From contig BBXU01000451.1 in assembly GCA_001598975.1 (NCBI GenBank), forward strand, positions 1 through 45,880: DNA of 45,880 bases, in the 5' to 3' direction. The position numbers and the translations under genes were made by a program. Source of the stretch: Parachlorella kessleri (taxonomy: Eukaryota > Chlorophyta > Trebouxiophyceae > Chlorellales > Chlorellaceae). Shown piece after piece: positions 32,016-42,899 of the stretch (positions are counted from its first letter, which is position 1; each line of letters begins with the position of its first letter). The notes under the pieces were generated by a model, which saw only the letters and a list, made by a program, of their open reading frames with translations, was not told where the DNA came from and did no database searches.

Positions 32016-33640
32016 CTACAAGCTCAGCAAACCAGGCCCAGCGCACCATGCAGCAGCCAACCGGCCCCAGCCAGGCTGCCCTTCCATGCTGACGGGCGTG
32101 CCCAGCAGGCCATAGGCCGCCATGAGGCTCTCCACGTCTCCTTGCTGCATGGGCGGCAGCTCTCCAAGGACCAGGCTGTCGAAGGCCGCCAGGTTGGCCA
32201 CATCCTCCAACATAGTGTGCAGGTCGGCCTGGGAGAGCCCAAACCGGTTGGCGCCCTGCACAAAGCAGCAATCATCTCCTTGGCCGTCGCCATGGTGCAC
32301 AGGTCTTGGCAGCCAACAGGTGGTGCCTTGACCAGGAGGCAGCCAGCTTAGAAGCGCCTTGAGGACCCCTTCATTCGCCAAGCTCTGAATGTTGAACACT
32401 GCAAGCCTTCCCTCTTGATGCCAGACTCAGAATGAGAGCACACAGCACTACCTGCACTGCCCAGACAGATAAGCGGTCCCCTCTGTACCCAGCTCGCTCC
32501 AAGGCAGCAGCGAAGTTGTGCCCAGGCGTCATGCTGACCCGCCGCAGCAGGCAGCCTCTAGGCACGCGAGCCCCCTGCTGCTTCAGGGCCGCCTCTGCTA
32601 GCTGCTGCACCTCCGCTGCACTTGGGAGCAGGTGGGCAAAGCATGCAACAGATCATGTATGTGCGATTGGTACCTGTTCCAAGAAAACCTGACACGAGTA
32701 CCGCCGGCAGGTTGAAGAAGGTTCCGAACTTGCAGGGGACTTTCCATGTTGCAAAGCAGCAGTTACAGGCCCGAAATACTGCTGAAGCTAGCCTACTATG
32801 GTGGGAAGCACTGGCAGTGGTGTCTGTTTTGCCCTACTGCCTACCTGCCCCCACAAGATATATTATAGTGCCGGTGGGCCAGGGCAGCCGGAAGGGGCGT
32901 GTGTCCATGGCATCCCCCACGACAACAACCTGGTTATACTCCTGCACGGGTGAAGCGTGGTTAGACCTGCCAATTGCTCCTTGGAGGGTCGGTTGGGCAT
33001 TGGTAGTAGCACAAGCTCATTAGCCAAAAAATCCACAATTACCATTAGTAGTTACGCCAATCTCGTGTTATGGCTGTCGAGCCCACGATGATACGTGCCA
33101 CCTCTACGCTTGTACATACGGTTAGCTTGCAGGTCCACCTGTTTGCGCTCCATGTTGACCAACAGTGTTGCCTTGAGCAGCTGTTCGTCCAGGAACCTTG
33201 CGACCAGGGCATCCAGATCCGCCACAGCTTGGTCGGAGGCATCATGGGAGCTATTCTGCACGAGGGTATTATGTCCTCAGCGGCGCTTCGCAATGAGTGC
33301 TCTCCACCTGAAAGAGGCCGCAGGCCTGTTGACTCATAAAAGTTATACTGCTGGGAAGACCTACCGCACCACTTTACAAGCTGCGCAGAATCTGAGTGTA
33401 CGTACTCACTGATGCAAGGGCATCAGCATAGGGGTCTGCTACTATAGGTTCCGCTTGTCGAGCCTCTGCTGCCCTGACTGCCGCCAGGGCAAGGCTGCTG
33501 TCCAGCGGCGAAGGTTTGGAGGGTGGTTCGGCTTGGCAAGCAGTTCTGGCAGCTCGTCTGCTCTGCAATATTGGGCTGTGGCCCACCCATCTAAGACCCA
33601 CAGACTGCAGGCAACCAAGGCAAGTCGTCTTGTACGTCAT
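32016..33640 (-). CDS. SAM-dependent O-/carboxyl methyltransferase of the LCMT/PPM1 family
   Basis: Exons are 33640-33410, 33255-33139, 32929-32845, 32615-32452 and 32384-32016; they sum to 321 residues plus stop in one frame. The family blocks appear in order: DSSLALAAVRAAEARQ and ADPYADALA (the usual TA-..AL-RA-E and DPYA signature), then VVVVGDAMDTRPFRLPWP, which corresponds to the SAM-binding GAG-DTRA-RL loop, and WAVQSLANEGVLKALLSWLPPG, corresponding to EGLL-YL. The motif I glycines are changed (GDAMDTR in place of GAGLDTR), which is unusual. The last exon (FDSLVLGELPPMQQGDVESLM) resembles the C-terminal part. The N-terminus is rich in Arg and Ser and could be a plastid transit peptide. 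Members of this family methylate small molecules or the C-terminal Leu of PP2A; the target here is unknown. The last exon also reads through a stretch unlike the family (CWLPRPVHHGDG) that might be a retained intron. Confidence 0.8.
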
Positions 33641-33950
33641 GAGCTGCAAGTGCTTGATCCTGGTGTTGCTGGATCGGTCTTTAATAACAAGGAGCGCAGG
33701 AAGGGACACTCTGGGAAGTGCGTGGAGGTCAGGCAGGATCCCTCCCCGCAGTCACTAGACTAGTTGAGCACAGGGGCGAACATTAAAGAAAGTCGAACAG
33801 GCAGCGCTGTGGGCAGACTTTGCTCTGCTAATATTGTTCTTGCGCCCACTTGGGACGACCCGCCAAGGCTGCAGCGCGTGCTCTGTCCTGTGCTGGAAGA
33901 GAGCCCCATCGCAACCCGTCGATCGTTACAAAAACCAAAAATTAGCGATC
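33641..33950. promoter_or_regulatory. Divergent promoter region between the methyltransferase and eRF3
   Basis: The methyltransferase ATG (minus, 33640) and the eRF3 ATG (plus, 33951) are separated by 310 bases. Both promoters and 5' UTRs must lie here. No core promoter motif was recognised. Confidence 0.45.
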
Positions 33951-36900
33951 ATGGAAAGCTGGGAGGATCGAGAGGACGAGAAGGCGCAGCAGGCGGCGCC
34001 TGCCAAGCAAGGAAATGCTGGGGGCTTCTCCTTCAACCCCAACGCCAGCTCGTTCAATTTCAACCCCACCGCCTCCTCCTTCACCCCATCATTCACGCCA
34101 GCAGCTGCAGCGCCCGCAGCTGCCCCTGCTGAGCCTGCATCATCACCTGCACCTGCAGTTGAGGAGCCAGCACAGCCAGCAGCAGAGCCAGAGCCAGAGC
34201 CAGAACAAGCAGCAGAGCCAGAGGCAGAAGCCGTGGCAGCCGAGGAGCCTGCCACGCCTCCAGCAGAAGAGGCGCTAGATGAAGTGAACCAGCCACCAGC
34301 AGAAGCTGCCGCACCGCCGGGGTCACCAGCAGCTGCTCCTGCTCCTGCCGGTAGGTCACCGGCCATGTGGTGCTCGGTATGCAATTGATGATTGATAAAG
34401 GGGGACCAGTGTCACAGCAAAGGGGTCGCCTATATTGCATCATACCAAATTAGGACCCACCTTGGGACTTGGCGGGGGGCCTAGCTCACTCGTGTCGCAG
34501 GTGGGAATCCGGACTAAAAAGAAGGATAGAACGCAAACTCTGAGCCCCGCATAGACACTCAAGCGTGACCACGGCATCGTATGTATGGTCTGCAGCACCC
34601 TCATCACCAGGTGAGGCTGCCGCCAAGGACGTGAAGCGGGTCACTCTGTCCAGCGATGATGGTGCGGTAGAATCAGAAGAGCAGAAGGCGGCCAGGATAG
34701 AGGAGGCTAAAAAGACACTTGAGGAAATCAACAAGGAGGACCCCAGGTGTGGTGTCGTGGCGGTCCTGGGCAGTACGGAGGGTCGTGCTGGAATGCGCTG
34801 CGTGTGCTTTGCCCTGGGTGGCACGTCAGAGTCCTGGACTACCTGCTGACTGGGCAAGTGCCGGCCCGGCGTGGGGTTAGAAATCAAATTTGTCAAGGCT
34901 GTGGAGCACTGCGTTGCACGGGGCCTTGTTGTTGCACTGGTCACCAAGCGAGACCTACCAAATGCAGATGTGCAGCGGGCCAACTGTCCACCAAGACTGA
35001 ACTAAAAGTAGGGTTCAGTGGTGTCGTTGATGACGTTTGGCTGGCGTCACATGCAGGCAAGGGGCGACTTTGTCAATTCATTGCTCAGCCTGGCCAATGG
35101 TGAAAAACCCCGGCGTGCTCTTGGTGCAGGGAGCATCTAAACATCGTGTTCATCGGACATGTGGACGCCGGCAAGTCAACAACAGCTGGCCAGATTTTGT
35201 TCCTGACAGGAGGCGTGGATGACAGAACAATTGAGAAGTATGAGAGGTGCGGTGTTGAGCAGCCTGGGGTTGTGAGGGGGGTAGAGCGAGGGGGCTACAG
35301 GTAGAGGGGCTGGTTCCCCATGTCTGGTACGTGTCAGTTGCATACATCTCAGCGACATCATGGGATATGGCAACCAAGAAAGTTGTTGCACCTTGGTGCC
35401 GCAAAGCAGAGGGGCAAGCTGCAGGGGGCGTTCAGCTGCAACTGCTGTGCCTGCAGTTCCCATTTTGTTTGTATGTCCCGCGTATTCACATTCTTCACAT
35501 GTGCTCTCTTTTCTTCTCCTGGCAAGTCATAGAGCCAAGTCATAGAGGCTAAACATGGCGTGTGGTAGCTCATTAGCTCTAGCTGACGTAGGGTACACAT
35601 GTGCGTACACACTTTGGAGTTCTGCGGGAATTGTAGAGTAGTCCTTCGTGCATGCAGGGAGGCCAAGGAGAAGAACCGCGAGTCGTGGTACATGGCCTAC
35701 ATCATGGACACAAACGAGGAGGAGCGAGCCAAGGTGGGTGTTGGTGGGATTGCAGGGCTTGTAGGTGGAAGGGCAGCAGACGAGGTATGTGTGGGGCAGG
35801 CCCCAGTACGGAGTTTTGGGTGCGCAAAGCTGGGCTGGTGAGGCCCAGAACAAATGGGAGCAGTCAGGGCGGCGGACAGGGCGGCAGGCATGGCTTGGGA
35901 CTTACTGCTGTCACGGTGTGTACAAAGGGTGGGAAGGCGCATGCTGGAAGGTCTCGGTGGCACCACCGGATCGCGTCAGGTTGGCGATGCATGTCAGGGC
36001 GTGAGCAGCGGGAGGGGATTCAGCTGCAGCATAACACACCCATTGCAGGGCAAGACTGTGGAAGTAGGACGGGCCTATTTCGAAACCCCCAAGAAGCGGT
36101 ACACAATCCTGGACGCCCCCGGCCACAAAAACTATGTGCCCAACATGATCACCGGCGCCAGCCAGGCGGACGTGGGCGTCCTTGTCATCTCGGCGCGTAA
36201 GGTGAGCGGCTGAACTGGTGTGATGGAGAAAGTTCCCTGAGCGTTTTCATACAAGCGCCGCCAGGCGCGTGTGGGCGTGCTGGTCACATCGGAGTGTAAG
36301 GTAGATAGCCTGGCGGCGAGGAGGGGTGGCGGGTGAAAAGTGCGTTTTGGGACTACCTGGAGGGGTTTGTGGTAAAGATCAGTGAATGCCACTGGGCGAC
36401 AGGGCCGGCCGGCTGTGACCTCATCCAGAGAGCAGGGTCATGGCAAGGGGTTCCTCCGTGCCTGGAAGGCATATTTATGGCGCACTCCATCCACCCAACA
36501 GTGCTTGCCTGGTCAGCAGCTGAACTCTGGCTTGGTTGTCTTATCCACCGCAGGGCGAGTTCGAGACAGGGTATGAGCGCGGCGGCCAGACGCGCGAGCA
36601 TGCGCAGCTTGCCAAGACGCTAGGAGTGACCAAGCTGGTGGTGGTGGTCAACAAGATGGACGAGCCCTCCATCGTGGGGCCCAACGGGGAGTGGTGAGTG
36701 CACTCCTGGGTCCCGTCGCTAGTTGGGTTTAAAGAAGCGCAGGCGAGAGGCTGGGCTCCTTATTCTTTTGATTCCTCAGGCGTGCTCTGCTCACCTGCAT
36801 GCTGTTTGCTTCTATGTGCATTACGGAGTCAGGATGCCCCTGAATTCATCACACAACTTGGGTTGGTGACTTCTTCCCCACCTTCGTGCACCACCTTTGG

Positions 36901-39900
36901 CGAGGCTTAGGACCAGTATGTTTGGTTTGAGCGGAGCTGACGGACACCCTCCCATCAGGTTCAGCTCACACTTTGCATACGGGAGTACTCTCAGACTGTT
37001 TACTGTATCTCAGACTGTATGCCACGGTGTACACTTGCAGGCCCAAGGACCGATATGACGAGATTGAAGGCAAGCTAACGCCCTTCCTGCGCACCTGCGG
37101 CTACAACCCCAAGAAGGACCTGGTCTTCCTGCCCATCTCAGGGCTGCTTGGCGACAACCTGAAGACCCGTGTGGATGGCAAGAAGTGCGACTGGTACAAG
37201 GCAAGTCAGCGACGAGAGTGGTGCCGGGGTCAGGGCTGGGTGAGAGGCGGACCGGGACCGCCAGGGAAGTTCAGGCTCCTGCCCTACTGCTTGTGACAGA
37301 GGCCGGTGTGGGTGGCAAACCAACATAGGAAGGTTTGAAGGACGCCCGGATGCCACTGTCAGCGTGCCACCTCTCGCTGTGATCGTCCCTCAACTTGACG
37401 TGTTCTCATGTGACGAGGGAATACTTGTTAAGGGCCTGTGGCCTGAGGAGATGTGCAGCCTGAGCTAGCACCGCATGGCATGTGGGGTAGACATTCCAAC
37501 CGTCCCTACAGTCATGCTCTAGAGCAAGAGCCGGGCCGCAGGCACTCACTTTCAAAGTGCCCACCCAGAGCTGCAAGCAGTGTGTTGACGTGCCTGTTTT
37601 GCTGCCTGCAGGGTGCCAGCCTCTTTGAGGTTCTGGACTCCATTGAGACCCAGGCGCGTGACCCCTTTGCGCCCTTCCGCATGCCCATCATGGACCGATA
37701 CAGGCAAGCCAGGCGCTTGCGTGGCAGAGGCAGCATTTGCAGGCCGGCTGCCCCCCCGCTTGCCCTACTGGGTTGGGGGTCTGCATTATTATTATATTAT
37801 TAAAAGGTGTAAGAAGCAGAAAAGCGTGGCAGGCTGCCACCCGTTGGTCCTTGTCTCACGTCAATCACACAAGCCGCATGGGGTTGCGAGTTTTGGTTGT
37901 GTCTTGCAGCGGTTGCGTGGGTTATGGTTTCTTCTCACAGGCTCGCCTCCTTGGCTGGGTGCAGGGACATGGGCACGGTGCTGATGGGCAAGAGCGAGGC
38001 GGGCGTGGTGAAGAAAGGTGACTCGCTTATGGTCATGCCCAACAGGTGGGTTGGCTGGGTGGGGGATGGTGCTCAGGGATTGGAAGCATCGAGGCATCTA
38101 CACTATCCCCTTGTTCAAGTGCTGTGGTTCGTATATCTAATCTTTGTGTTAGACCTGGTCCTCAAGACGCTCAATAAATGGGTGCGTATAATAGGCAGAC
38201 TTCAGCAACGAGGTTGTGCAGTGCATGCGTGCGCGAGTTGAGGGCTGCTTCCTAGAGCAGGAAAGTTCTGCATGTTTGGCCCGGACATGTATATTCTGCT
38301 GTGGCAACACAGGCTACCCACATGACAAGTTGCTATCCAGGCTTCAGGTTCTTAGGCCTGTCGCTCAAACCGCCCCCCTACGAGTGCTGGTGCCTCCCCC
38401 CTGGGCGGAGCGCACCAGCACAGCTGCACACATGGAACGCTGCCCTGATGCCCTGCCTCTAACGGTTGGCTGCTGCCTGCCGCAGGGTACCCGTCAAGGT
38501 GATCACTGTGTACCGCGACGAAGCCGAGGTGAACGCGGCCCGCCCGGGCGAGAACCTGCGGTTGCGGGTGCAGGGGGTTGAGGAGGAGGACGTCTCCTCC
38601 GGCTTCGTGCTTAGCAGCCGCTTCAACCCAGTTCCGGTGGGTGGACTGGGGCTTGGTTGCCCACTGTTATGGCACCTATGGCTGGGCGGCCCCTCTTACG
38701 GCCTTCTGGTGCCTCCCGGGCGCCCTTCCGTTTGTGCCTCAACACTTGCACTCCGCTCAGCCGGTAGGCTGGCAACACGAGACATGCTTGAGATTTGGTT
38801 GCTGGGACCTGCAGGCAAACGTGCAGAGGGTTGGACAAAACAGCATCAAGTTGTCTGCAAGAAGAATGGGCCACATGACGCCGCTGTGTGCCCTCTTCGT
38901 TGGTCATAGCATTCTGTCCCAGTCCTGCCAACCTTCTTACCGGCTTGCGCCTACCTGGGCAGGTGGTGACCTACTTTGATGCCCAGATAGTGATCCTGGA
39001 GCTGCTGGAGCACAAACCCATCCTGACGGGGGGCTACAAGGCCATCCTGCACTTGCACTCGGTGGTGGAGGAGTGTGAGGTCACCAAGCTGCTGGCGGCG
39101 GTAGACCCCAAGACCAAGGAGAAGAAGAAGGTGTGCATGGGGTGGAGGAGGCCTGTCTGCAGCCGCTTCAAGATGCAGCCGACCCCTCTTGTGACAACAG
39201 CTGGCTATGAATGCAAGTGCTAGGCTGTGCACAAAGGGGGGAGGATAAAGCGAGTGTGGGGGCTGAGGTGTACTGCTGTGGCACTGGTTAGTTTGATAGT
39301 AGTGTACAGCATTGCAGCCAGGGCGTGCTTCTCGAAGCTCCTTACGGAGGGTTGATATACCTTAATATGCTGGCGCACGCGGCCCCTGCACTGCACGGCG
39401 CTGTCACTTTGCAGCCCCGCCTAATGCATGTTGAGGGAGAATCACTGTCTCATGCTGGTCGAGGTCCAGAGGCTGTGGAGGATATCATGCGAAGGCTGGT
39501 GTCAGGGATTGCTGTGCGACAACTAATGACATTTGTCTGTTTTGCCAATTGCCCGCTCCGTGTTTGTCGCAGGTCAAGTTTGTGAAGACAGGCGCCATGT
39601 GCATCGTGCGGGTGGCTGTGGAGAAATCCATTTGTGTGGAGCTCTTCGACCGGGTACCGCAGGTAAGAAGAAGTATGCACTGCTGGTAGGAACGTTCAGG
39701 GTTACCCGGCGAAGTGTATACTGCATGGTCGTCCTTTCTTGACAACGAAACTTGCAGTGGGGAGTACCCGCGCTGGAAGCGTGTAAGGGGTCGTGCCTGC
39801 TGGCTGATGGTTTGTTGTATTGTCAGCTGCAAATGCCTTCCACGAAATGACATGATCAGCCTGAGCATGATCTTCGCTGCACTGCAGCTTGGCCGCTTCA

Positions 39901-39980
39901 CGCTGCGAGACGAGGGCAGGACAATCGCCATCGGCAAGGTGCTCAAGGTTCCCAAGAAGGGCGCAAGTGCGTCCGAGTAA
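33951..39980 (+). CDS. ERF3: Eukaryotic peptide chain release factor 3, GTP-binding subunit (eRF3/GSPT1/Sup35)
   Basis: Thirteen exons: 33951-34350, 34596-34746, 35130-35246, 35658-35733, 36049-36201, 36554-36693, 37041-37200, 37612-37703, 37965-38045, 38486-38636, 38963-39130, 39573-39662 and 39888-39980. They total exactly 1872 bases (623 residues plus TAA). The GTPase shows GHVDAGKST (P-loop), [15 protein letters not shown] (the eRF3 switch region), DAPGHKNYV (G3), and NKMD (G4). Domains 2 and 3 follow ([44 protein letters not shown]) and the protein ends [18 protein letters not shown]. eRF3 binds eRF1 and hydrolyses GTP to drive polypeptide release. The N-terminal region is short, Ala/Pro/Glu-rich, and carries two PAM2-like motifs. 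Introns 7 and 8 are GC-AG. Intron 5 holds a decayed duplicate of the end of exon 5. Confidence 0.97.
36161..36306 (+). repeat. Partial duplication of the eRF3 exon 5 end and splice donor
   Basis: The last 41 bases of exon 5 and the start of intron 5 (36161-36212, beginning gccaggcgga) recur in diverged form at about 36254-36306, beginning gcgccgccaggcg. The copy keeps the region around the donor, reading gtgtaag|gtagat compared with gcgtaag|gtgagc. Several substitutions and one single-base gap separate the copies. The copy is intronic and probably inactive. Confidence 0.7.
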
Positions 39981-40718
39981 ACAGATGCAGCAGTCGTTAG
40001 GACTGGTTGTGGTAGTGCAGCGTGTTGAGGTTCTGGTGTAGGCATTCCGCAGGATGGCTGTGCACTGCTGGATAAAAAAACTACCGGTGGTCGACGATTG
40101 CTTTGTTTCTAACAGGGGTTTGCCCAGGGTGGCCTGGCTGTGGCATAAGCCAAGGTTCCCGTGGCTATGCCTGATACCAGTTGTCAGCCCACAATTGCGT
40201 GGTCCAGAGATGCTTTGGTGTTGTTGTTGTGGTAGGAGTGTGAGAGCGCACAGTTATTGGTCACCTCTGGCTATCGAGGGTAAGTCATGTTGCTTGGTGC
40301 ACTGGTCGTTGTCCAGGGACTGAAGATGGACTTGACACCAGCTTGTCATATTTGGATGGCATTAATGTCCCAGGTTTCTGTGTGCCATGCACGACAGGCA
40401 AAGAAAACCTCAGCTTTGTCCCTGGGACAGAGGGCCACCTAACGGCTCAGGGGCTCATGCAGCACTAAGGTCTTGTCTTGCACTCTTCCCTTGTCCCCGG
40501 ACGCACAGTCCACAGAGAGCCTTTGGCTTTGCATGCGCACTACCACCAAAGCACAGCAGTCAGTGCATGGGCGCGAGATTGCGAGCTATGAAACTAGCCT
40601 GGCGTGTGGTGTCTTACGGAAGCAGTTGCTCATAGCATGACAGTGACCTTTACTCTATTTTGGTCTCGGTGTCCGGGTGGCACATGTCCTGGCTCGATCA
40701 CTGGCCCGGCCGCTGCTG
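39981..40718. other. Intergenic region between eRF3 and PIG-W
   Basis: Both neighbours are on the plus strand. The region should contain the eRF3 3' UTR and the PIG-W promoter. I saw no coding exon or clear poly(A) motif, and a plus-strand frame upstream of the chosen ATG at 40719 has only a GTG start. Confidence 0.4.
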
Positions 40719-42738
40719 ATGGCCCTGACATCGAGAAGCAGGAAAGAGGCACATGTGTCCGGCCTTTCAGGCACCAGCCTGGCAGAAGTCTCTGCCATAG
40801 CAGCTCTGCCTGTTGCCTTGGTGCTGGGTGTCCGCTGCTCACCCCAGCTTAGGGCAGCCAAAGCGGGCCGAGCAAGGCAGCTGTTTGGAGAGTGGCTAGT
40901 GCTCGTCCCGGCTCAGCTGGTGTGCCAGCTGGACTTGATATCCGCCCCAGCACTGCTGGTGGGAGTGGCTGGGCTGCTGGGTGGCTTGAAGGTGCTGGTC
41001 AAGCAGCGACCAATAGTGCAGGCGCCCAAGCTGGACAGTTACCAGCAGCTGAGGTAGGGGCTTGTCTTGGGCACCACCCCAGGCCAATGCCACACACCAC
41101 TCCCTGAAGCTTCTTCAGCTGCACAGCCTGTTGTTTTGCTGCAGAGATGCTATCACGTGCTTCCGGGCCTCCCTACTGCTTATCACTTGCATGGCCATCC
41201 TTGCTGTCGATTTCCATGCCTTCCCCAGGCGCTTTGGCAAGGCAGAGACGTTTGGCACAGGTAGGCAGGGCAGACCGCTTTGGCTGCCTGCTGCTGAGAG
41301 CATGCAATGCAAGAAGAGACCGAAGGTTGTGACTATGCCTAGCGGCTCATTGCTGTGGACTGCAGGGTTGATGGATACGGGCGTGGGACTCTTTGTGCTG
41401 GCAGGGGCCATCCCGGCAGGGGTGGCTGCTGGCCTTCCCACTGCGTCAAAACCTAGGGGAAGACACAGAGCATCAAGCCACTTACACCATGTTGCTGTCC
41501 TCCTTGCACTCGGTGAGCTTCCTTCAGCGGGTTCCGGGTACTGCGCCTAATACAACGCAAATGGCGTGCAGTAAGAGATGCAATTCCAGGCTGTGGAGTT
41601 CAAAAGGAGGACATCTGGGAGACATTGTTTGCAAGGACGCTTGCTGCAGGTCTGGCGCGAGCAGTTGCCACCCATGCTGTAGGCTACCAGAACCATGTGG
41701 GCGAGTACGGAGTGCACTGGAACTTCTTTCTGACACTGGCGGTCGTCCGCCTGACAAACATGTGCCTGGGGCGGTGGGCACAGCCCCTCACAGCAACAGG
41801 TAAGAGCAGCAGGCCCTGCATGCCATGTATTGCTTTGACATGGTCAAGCTGAGCACCGCTCTGAACAGTTGGTGGTCAGATTGAACTGCATGCCACATCT
41901 GCAGGTGGTTTAGCACCTCATTTGCCTGCCTTGTTATATCAATCGACGAGTGCCCAATTTCAGTTTGCGTGCTGCAGCTAGTCTCGGGACGGCACTCCTC
42001 CTGGCGCACCAGTGGCTACTATCTGGCATGGGGCTCTCCCAGCTTGTCAACGCCGATGGGCCCCGGCATAACCTGCTGGCAGCCAACAAGGAGGGGCTGC
42101 TGTCGCTGCCAGGCTATATTGCCTTGCACTGGCTGGGGGTGGCGCTAGGCCAGCTGCTTTGCCAGCTGGCAGCCAGGAGTACAGAGCCTCAGCGCTGCCT
42201 GGATCCTGGCAACACTGGGAAGCTGTCAGCACAGCAAGCAGAGGACAAGTCCAGCGCTGGACAGGCCCCGAGGATATTAGCAGGAAAGAGCGGCAAGTGG
42301 AACTTAGGGGGGGGCCTGCTGGGCCAGCTTGCCGCCTTAGATGGAGTGTTGTGGCTGGCATGCGTGTGTACCAGTCGAGCTGTGGAACCCATTTCGCGGC
42401 GGAGCTGTAACCTAGCATACGTGCTGTGGATGCTGGCGCTTGCGGTTCAGGGCATCGGGTTGTTTTGGGGTGTAGCATCATGGCAGCCTGGCAACGTGCC
42501 TGCCCTACTCCAGCTGCTGAACGACAAATTGCTGCCTGCGTTCTTAATTGCCAACATGCTGACTGGGCTAGTAAACCTTTCCATAGATACCTTAGCTGTC
42601 GGCTGGTGGGGTGCGTGTGCCACTCTCTCTGTGTACATGGCTGCCGTGTGTTCTGGGACGATTGCATGGGCGTTGCTTCGTGCAGAGTTTCCTTCCCGTA
42701 GCAAAAAACACGTCTCTTATAACAAACAATGGCAGTAA
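40719..42738 (+). CDS. PIGW: PIG-W/GWT1, GPI-anchor inositol acyltransferase
   Basis: Five exons: 40719-41053, 41145-41260, 41366-41512, 41650-41799 and 41978-42738. They give 502 residues plus TAA, close to human PIG-W (504). The family sequence is recognised throughout: GTSLAEVSAI near the N-terminus, ITCMAILAVDFHAFPRRFGK with ETFGTGLMDTGVGLFV across the next exon join, then HVGEYGVHWNFFLTLA, then AANKEGLLSLPGYIALHWLGV, RRSCNLAYVLWMLAL and FLIANMLTGLVNLSIDTL. PIG-W transfers an acyl chain to inositol of GlcN-PI in the endoplasmic reticulum, early in GPI-anchor synthesis. The protein has many membrane segments and no signal peptide is needed. ATG at 40719 is the first in frame. Confidence 0.95.
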
Positions 42739-42785
42739 TGGATGCAGGCCTCCTGCTGTTGCCATGCTTACTAGGAAGCGGGGAA

Positions 42786-42796
42786 GGGGGGGGGGG
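42786..42796 (+). repeat. G11 homopolymer between PIG-W and HisHF
   Basis: An uninterrupted run of eleven G bases follows ggggaa in the 161-base gap between the PIG-W stop and the HisHF start. It is a simple tract that may vary between individuals. Confidence 0.8.
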
Positions 42797-42899
42797 TACT
42801 CACCACTGCCGTAATACTGAAAAACGCGCCCATTAGCCTGGCAATTCTGATGCCGTGTTGCTTGCAAACAGTCGATCGATCAACCAGGAGGAAGTGGAC

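Noticed and set aside
32256..32332. A possible extra intron in the methyltransferase last exon
   Set aside because: Removing the 77 bases between the best donor and acceptor breaks the frame, whereas the uninterrupted exon keeps it. The odd sequence there is noted in the feature.
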